DNA from: Lachnospiraceae bacterium
Lineage (GTDB): Bacteria; Bacillota_A; Clostridia; Lachnospirales; Lachnospiraceae
NCBI GenBank assembly: GCA_017958935.1
Contig: JAGDBR010000138.1
Span: forward strand, 1-7,066
DNA: 7,066 nucleotides
Direction: 5' to 3'
A program made the translations under genes and the position numbers. Of the stretch, positions 6,258-7,066 are shown piece after piece (position 1 is the first letter of the stretch; every line of letters starts with the position of its first letter). The notes beneath the pieces are model-generated. The model was not told the origin of the DNA. It worked only from the letters and a program-made list of their open reading frames with translations, and did not search any database.

Positions 6258-7066
6258 TTACTTCTTTTCGAACGTCACCGTTCCGTCTGCGCCGTCCAGG
6301 ACAAGCGTCACGACATAGGTGCCGTCTTCCTCGGCCACGAAGTTGCCTTCTGCCGGGCCCCAGTTCATCGCCCAGTCGTTGTCCGCACGGACCTTGAACT
6401 CGTCGCCCGCCTTCAGCTCGACTTCACCCTTGAAGGTGTTCTCGCCGTCAGCGACCATCTCGATGTCCTTGCCGTCATTGCCCCAGTTGGAGCCGGCGAA
6501 GGAACCGACGATGCCGTAGGTATGGTCGTCGGAGACCTCTTCATCAGCAATGCCGTCCTTCGCTTCCTTCAGGATCAGCGCTGCGCCGTAGCCGGGGGTG
6601 CCGGCCGCGGAAACGGTCTTGTACTGTGCGAGGACCAGCGTGTAGAGGCCGGAGCCGCCGATGACGACCGGGTTCTGATCCCACGCGAAGCCGTTCTCAT
6701 CCTGCTCTTCCTGCCACGTCGGATAGAACGCGGTGTCCGGAGTCAAAGATTCCGCATAGGCGGTCTTCGGATCGGAGATCCACTGATCTTCCGCATAGAC
6801 CTTGTTGTCGCCGTCCACGTCAACCGTGCACTGCGCGATCTTGAACGCGTAAGAGCCGTTCGCTCTGTACAGCTTGCCGTCCTTCAAGAAATTGCAGGAC
6901 CAGCCGGCATCGATCGTTCCGAAGATCAGATCGATCGTGTAAAGGTACTTCACGTCCTTCGCAGAAAGCGCGGTGTAAAGAGCTTCGCTGATCGCCTTGA
7001 CGTCGCTGAGCTTGATCGCCGTCAGGGAAGAAGCCTCATACAGAGCCGTATCCTTGCCGTTCCAGC
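6258..7066 (-). CDS. C-terminal part of a probable secreted starch-binding protein (5' end outside window)
   Basis: The frame is open from the right edge to the TAA at 6258-6260, giving 268 visible residues; the start and any signal peptide are outside the window. A GTG at 6951-6953 is an internal valine codon, since the frame continues upstream with no stop and no ribosome binding site is apparent. The first 40 or so residues include an Ala/Leu-rich helical stretch. The middle (about 45-160) is rich in Trp, Tyr, Asp and Gly and reads like an extracellular beta domain, but I cannot name it. The last 87 residues, from TYGIVGSF to the end, form a compact module with SNWG, NDWAMNWG and a closing DGTYVVTLVLDG strand. 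This resembles the small starch-binding beta-sandwich domains of SusE/SusF and the X25 modules of pullulanases. The gene is immediately upstream of the amylase and probably co-transcribed. It could be a surface starch-binding protein, an enzyme, or a substrate-binding protein with an added module. Family assignment is tentative. Confidence 0.8.
   Translation of the reverse strand, partial: WNGKDTALYEASSLTAIKLSDVKAISEALYTALSAKDVKYLYTIDLIFGTIDAGWSCNFLKDGKLYRANGSYAFKIAQCTVDVDGDNKVYAEDQWISDPKTAYAESLTPDTAFYPTWQEEQDENGFAWDQNPVVIGGSGLYTLVLAQYKTVSAAGTPGYGAALILKEAKDGIADEEVSDDHTYGIVGSFAGSNWGNDGKDIEMVADGENTFKGEVELKAGDEFKVRADNDWAMNWGPAEGNFVAEEDGTYVVTLVLDGADGTVTFEKK

Noticed and set aside
6951..6953. GTG as the start of the rightmost gene
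   Set aside because: The same frame stays open to the right edge with protein-like sequence and no ribosome binding site is apparent, so this is an internal valine codon.
1..7066. A new defence, mobile or CRISPR-type system
   Set aside because: I saw no repeat arrays, transposase, integrase, phage or toxin-antitoxin genes. All supported genes except one fit a starch utilisation operon.

Overview
The window looks like part of a starch and maltodextrin utilisation operon from a Gram-positive gut or rumen bacterium, most likely an uncultured member of the Clostridia. This is inferred from three things. Both large enzymes carry lipoprotein signal peptides. The ABC ATPase is of the MsmK/MsmX type. 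Strong AGGAGG-like ribosome binding sites precede the genes. No SusC/SusD genes are present. Base composition is fairly GC-rich, and GC-rich third codon positions produce long but meaningless antisense open frames. Species cannot be assigned from this sequence alone.

All genes read on the minus strand, so the operon runs from the right edge to the left. (1) 7066-6258: the C-terminal 268 residues of a gene that enters from outside the window, ending in a Trp-containing beta-sandwich module like SusE/SusF or X25 starch-binding domains. (2) 6257-6168: a gap with a perfect 15-bp stem-loop and T-runs, then a good ribosome binding site. (3) 6167-4095: a lipoprotein alpha-amylase resembling GH13 subfamily 28, with an extra C-terminal aromatic-rich module. 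(4) 4094-4049: a 46-nt gap with two small hairpins. (5) 4048-1238: a lipoprotein type I pullulanase (GH13_14) with CBM41, N2 and CBM48 domains. (6) 1236-700: a small membrane protein with two transmembrane segments and a PH-like domain, starting one base after the pullulanase stop. (7) 740-1: an MsmK/UgpC-type sugar-import ATPase, cut by the left edge before its C-terminal domain.

The expected working model is as follows. The rightmost protein may bind starch at the cell surface. The amylase cuts alpha-1,4 bonds and the pullulanase cuts alpha-1,6 branches outside the cell. The resulting maltodextrins enter through an ABC importer energised by MsmK. The importer's binding protein and permeases are not in the window and may lie to the right. 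The small membrane protein has no obvious role in this pathway.

I see no RNA genes, CRISPR arrays, insertion sequences or phage features, and no clearly new multi-gene system. The items most worth a second look are the intergenic stem-loop, the unfamiliar C-terminal modules of the amylase and of the rightmost protein, and the overlapping small membrane-protein gene.
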